Assembly (NCBI GenBank): GCA_031553495.1
Contig: JAVBLN010000005.1
Span: 3,500 to 67,499 of the forward strand
Source: Pinibacter sp031553495
GTDB lineage: Bacteria > Bacteroidota > Bacteroidia > Chitinophagales > Chitinophagaceae
Direction: 5' to 3'
Length of the DNA: 64,000 nt
Both the position numbers and the translations under genes were made by a program. The notes beneath the pieces were generated by a model. It searched no databases and was not told where the DNA came from. It saw only the letters and a program-made list of their open reading frames with translations. Shown here piece by piece: positions 63,250 through 64,000 of this stretch (positions within the stretch are counted from its first letter, which is position 1; each line of letters starts with the position of its first letter).

Positions 63250-64000
63250 TTATTCCGTTGGCCAGGATGGTTTTCCTGCTTTCATATTGTTATAAGCGGT
63301 TCTAAAATCAGGGTTATTAGGATCTATTTTCAATGCCTTTTCCTGCCATTTTAAAGCTTCTGCTCTATTACCCAGTTTATATAACAGGTTGGCATAGGTA
63401 TCCAATTGATGCGGACTGTTAGGATCCCTGTCTATAGATTTTTTACTCCATACCAAAGCTTTGTTCAAAGCAGCTGTATCATTGCTTTGCAGGAAAACCT
63501 GCCATGCCCATTCATTGTACATGCCGTCATTAAACCTGTCATCATATATGGATGCGGCATTCACCAGGTTTTGAACCGCATTTGGTTTGTTCTGCATGCT
63601 TTCATTTAGATATTTCACAACCGCATTGCCAATAATAAACTCACCTTCTTTTAAAGGGGGATATTTTTTGATGATATCATCAACCGCCTTCCAATCCGGA
63701 GTTTCTGTTAACGTTGGCAGTACATGTATCTTGTAAATGAGGAATTGCACCGGTCTATAAAGAGATGGATTTACTGTTAACACCTTCTCCATATTATCTA
63801 CAACAATAGGATAACCGGCATCATTTTGATCTTGCGTGAATTGCAGTATAAATGCTAGGTTAGCTTTGGTGAAAGGATCCTTTAATTGTTTGATATACAA
63901 ATTGCTCACCTCCCTTACCATAGCGGTATCCTTTTCTTTCCTTGCCATTAAAGCAAGATTAAACAGGAACTCGGGATCTTTGTTGCCATTCTTGTATTCA
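63250..64000 (-). CDS. TPR-containing protein, C-terminal part (partial)
   Basis: Minus-strand frame open from the right edge of the window to the stop at 63250-63252, giving about 249 residues. The ATG at 63948 is internal, because the frame continues upstream as EYKNGNKDPEFLFNLAL. The fragment is helical, with two clear tetratricopeptide units near its end (SPHQLDTYANLLYKLGNRAEALKWQEKALKIDPNNPDFRTAYN). The pattern of upstream helices resembles the C-terminal half of thioredoxin-fold plus TPR proteins common in Chitinophagaceae. The N-terminal half, which would decide this, is outside the window. Confidence 0.75.
   Translation of the reverse strand, partial: EYKNGNKDPEFLFNLALMARKEKDTAMVREVSNLYIKQLKDPFTKANLAFILQFTQDQNDAGYPIVVDNMEKVLTVNPSLYRPVQFLIYKIHVLPTLTETPDWKAVDDIIKKYPPLKEGEFIIGNAVVKYLNESMQNKPNAVQNLVNAASIYDDRFNDGMYNEWAWQVFLQSNDTAALNKALVWSKKSIDRDPNSPHQLDTYANLLYKLGNRAEALKWQEKALKIDPNNPDFRTAYNNMKAGKPSWPTE

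Overview
The window looks like chromosomal DNA of a Bacteroidota bacterium, most probably of the class Chitinophagia. The evidence is two FecR/SusC/SusD loci, an ECF sigma factor of the Bacteroides-expansion type, lpxK, AT-rich intergenic DNA with mostly weak Shine-Dalgarno sites, and the family order RDD - SpoIIM-like - DUF4129 - DUF4350 - MoxR - DUF58. No rRNA, tRNA, CRISPR array, transposase or phage gene was seen. The species cannot be named from the sequence alone.

Layout. 0-7 kb: end of a DUF4258-like gene, a lysophospholipid acyltransferase, a carboxyltransferase whose biotin site is lost, an HtrA protease, a small SET-domain protein and a small RDD protein. 7.2-13.6 kb: RDD gene divergent from a tight SpoIIM/DUF4129/DUF4350/MoxR/DUF58 operon. 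13.7-14.6 kb: CtlX-type hydrolase. 14.8-44.3 kb: a large polysaccharide-utilisation region. It has one ECF sigma gene, fecR-susC-susD, a GH36-like, a GH123/DUF4091-like and a DUF5107+TPR gene, then a second fecR-susC-susD with a LamG lipoprotein. After these come a secreted EEP-family enzyme, GH97, GH76 and (beyond a CHAD gene) a ThuA protein. The two fecR genes share an upstream motif although only the first has a sigma gene, so one sigma factor may control both. 44.9-50.8 kb: housekeeping genes (bioD, 5-formyl-THF cyclo-ligase, lpxK, RNase R, polyprenyl synthase). 50.8-52.4 kb: 1.6 kb without a credible gene. 52.4-62.4 kb: an accessory cluster with an outer-membrane barrel, three DUF1254/DUF1214 proteins, a propeller-like lipoprotein and a large arylsulfatase. 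The end holds a TlpA-like thioredoxin and part of a TPR protein.

The strongest signal outside the genes is a family of about 80-bp dispersed repeats. I count 26 copies in 64 kb, on both strands, almost all between genes and often in head-to-head pairs. A copy has a T-tract, a GGNCCGGC-like box, a TGCTACTATTAAGC-like arm, a 7-bp dyad core that is GTGTCAC, GCGTCGC or GCGACGC, and a right arm like GTAGTAATGCTATTGAGC. One copy is read in frame inside the first susD gene. At least four other intergenic inverted-repeat families are present. Both susC genes are preceded by the same two-hairpin leader, with compensating base changes in the stems.
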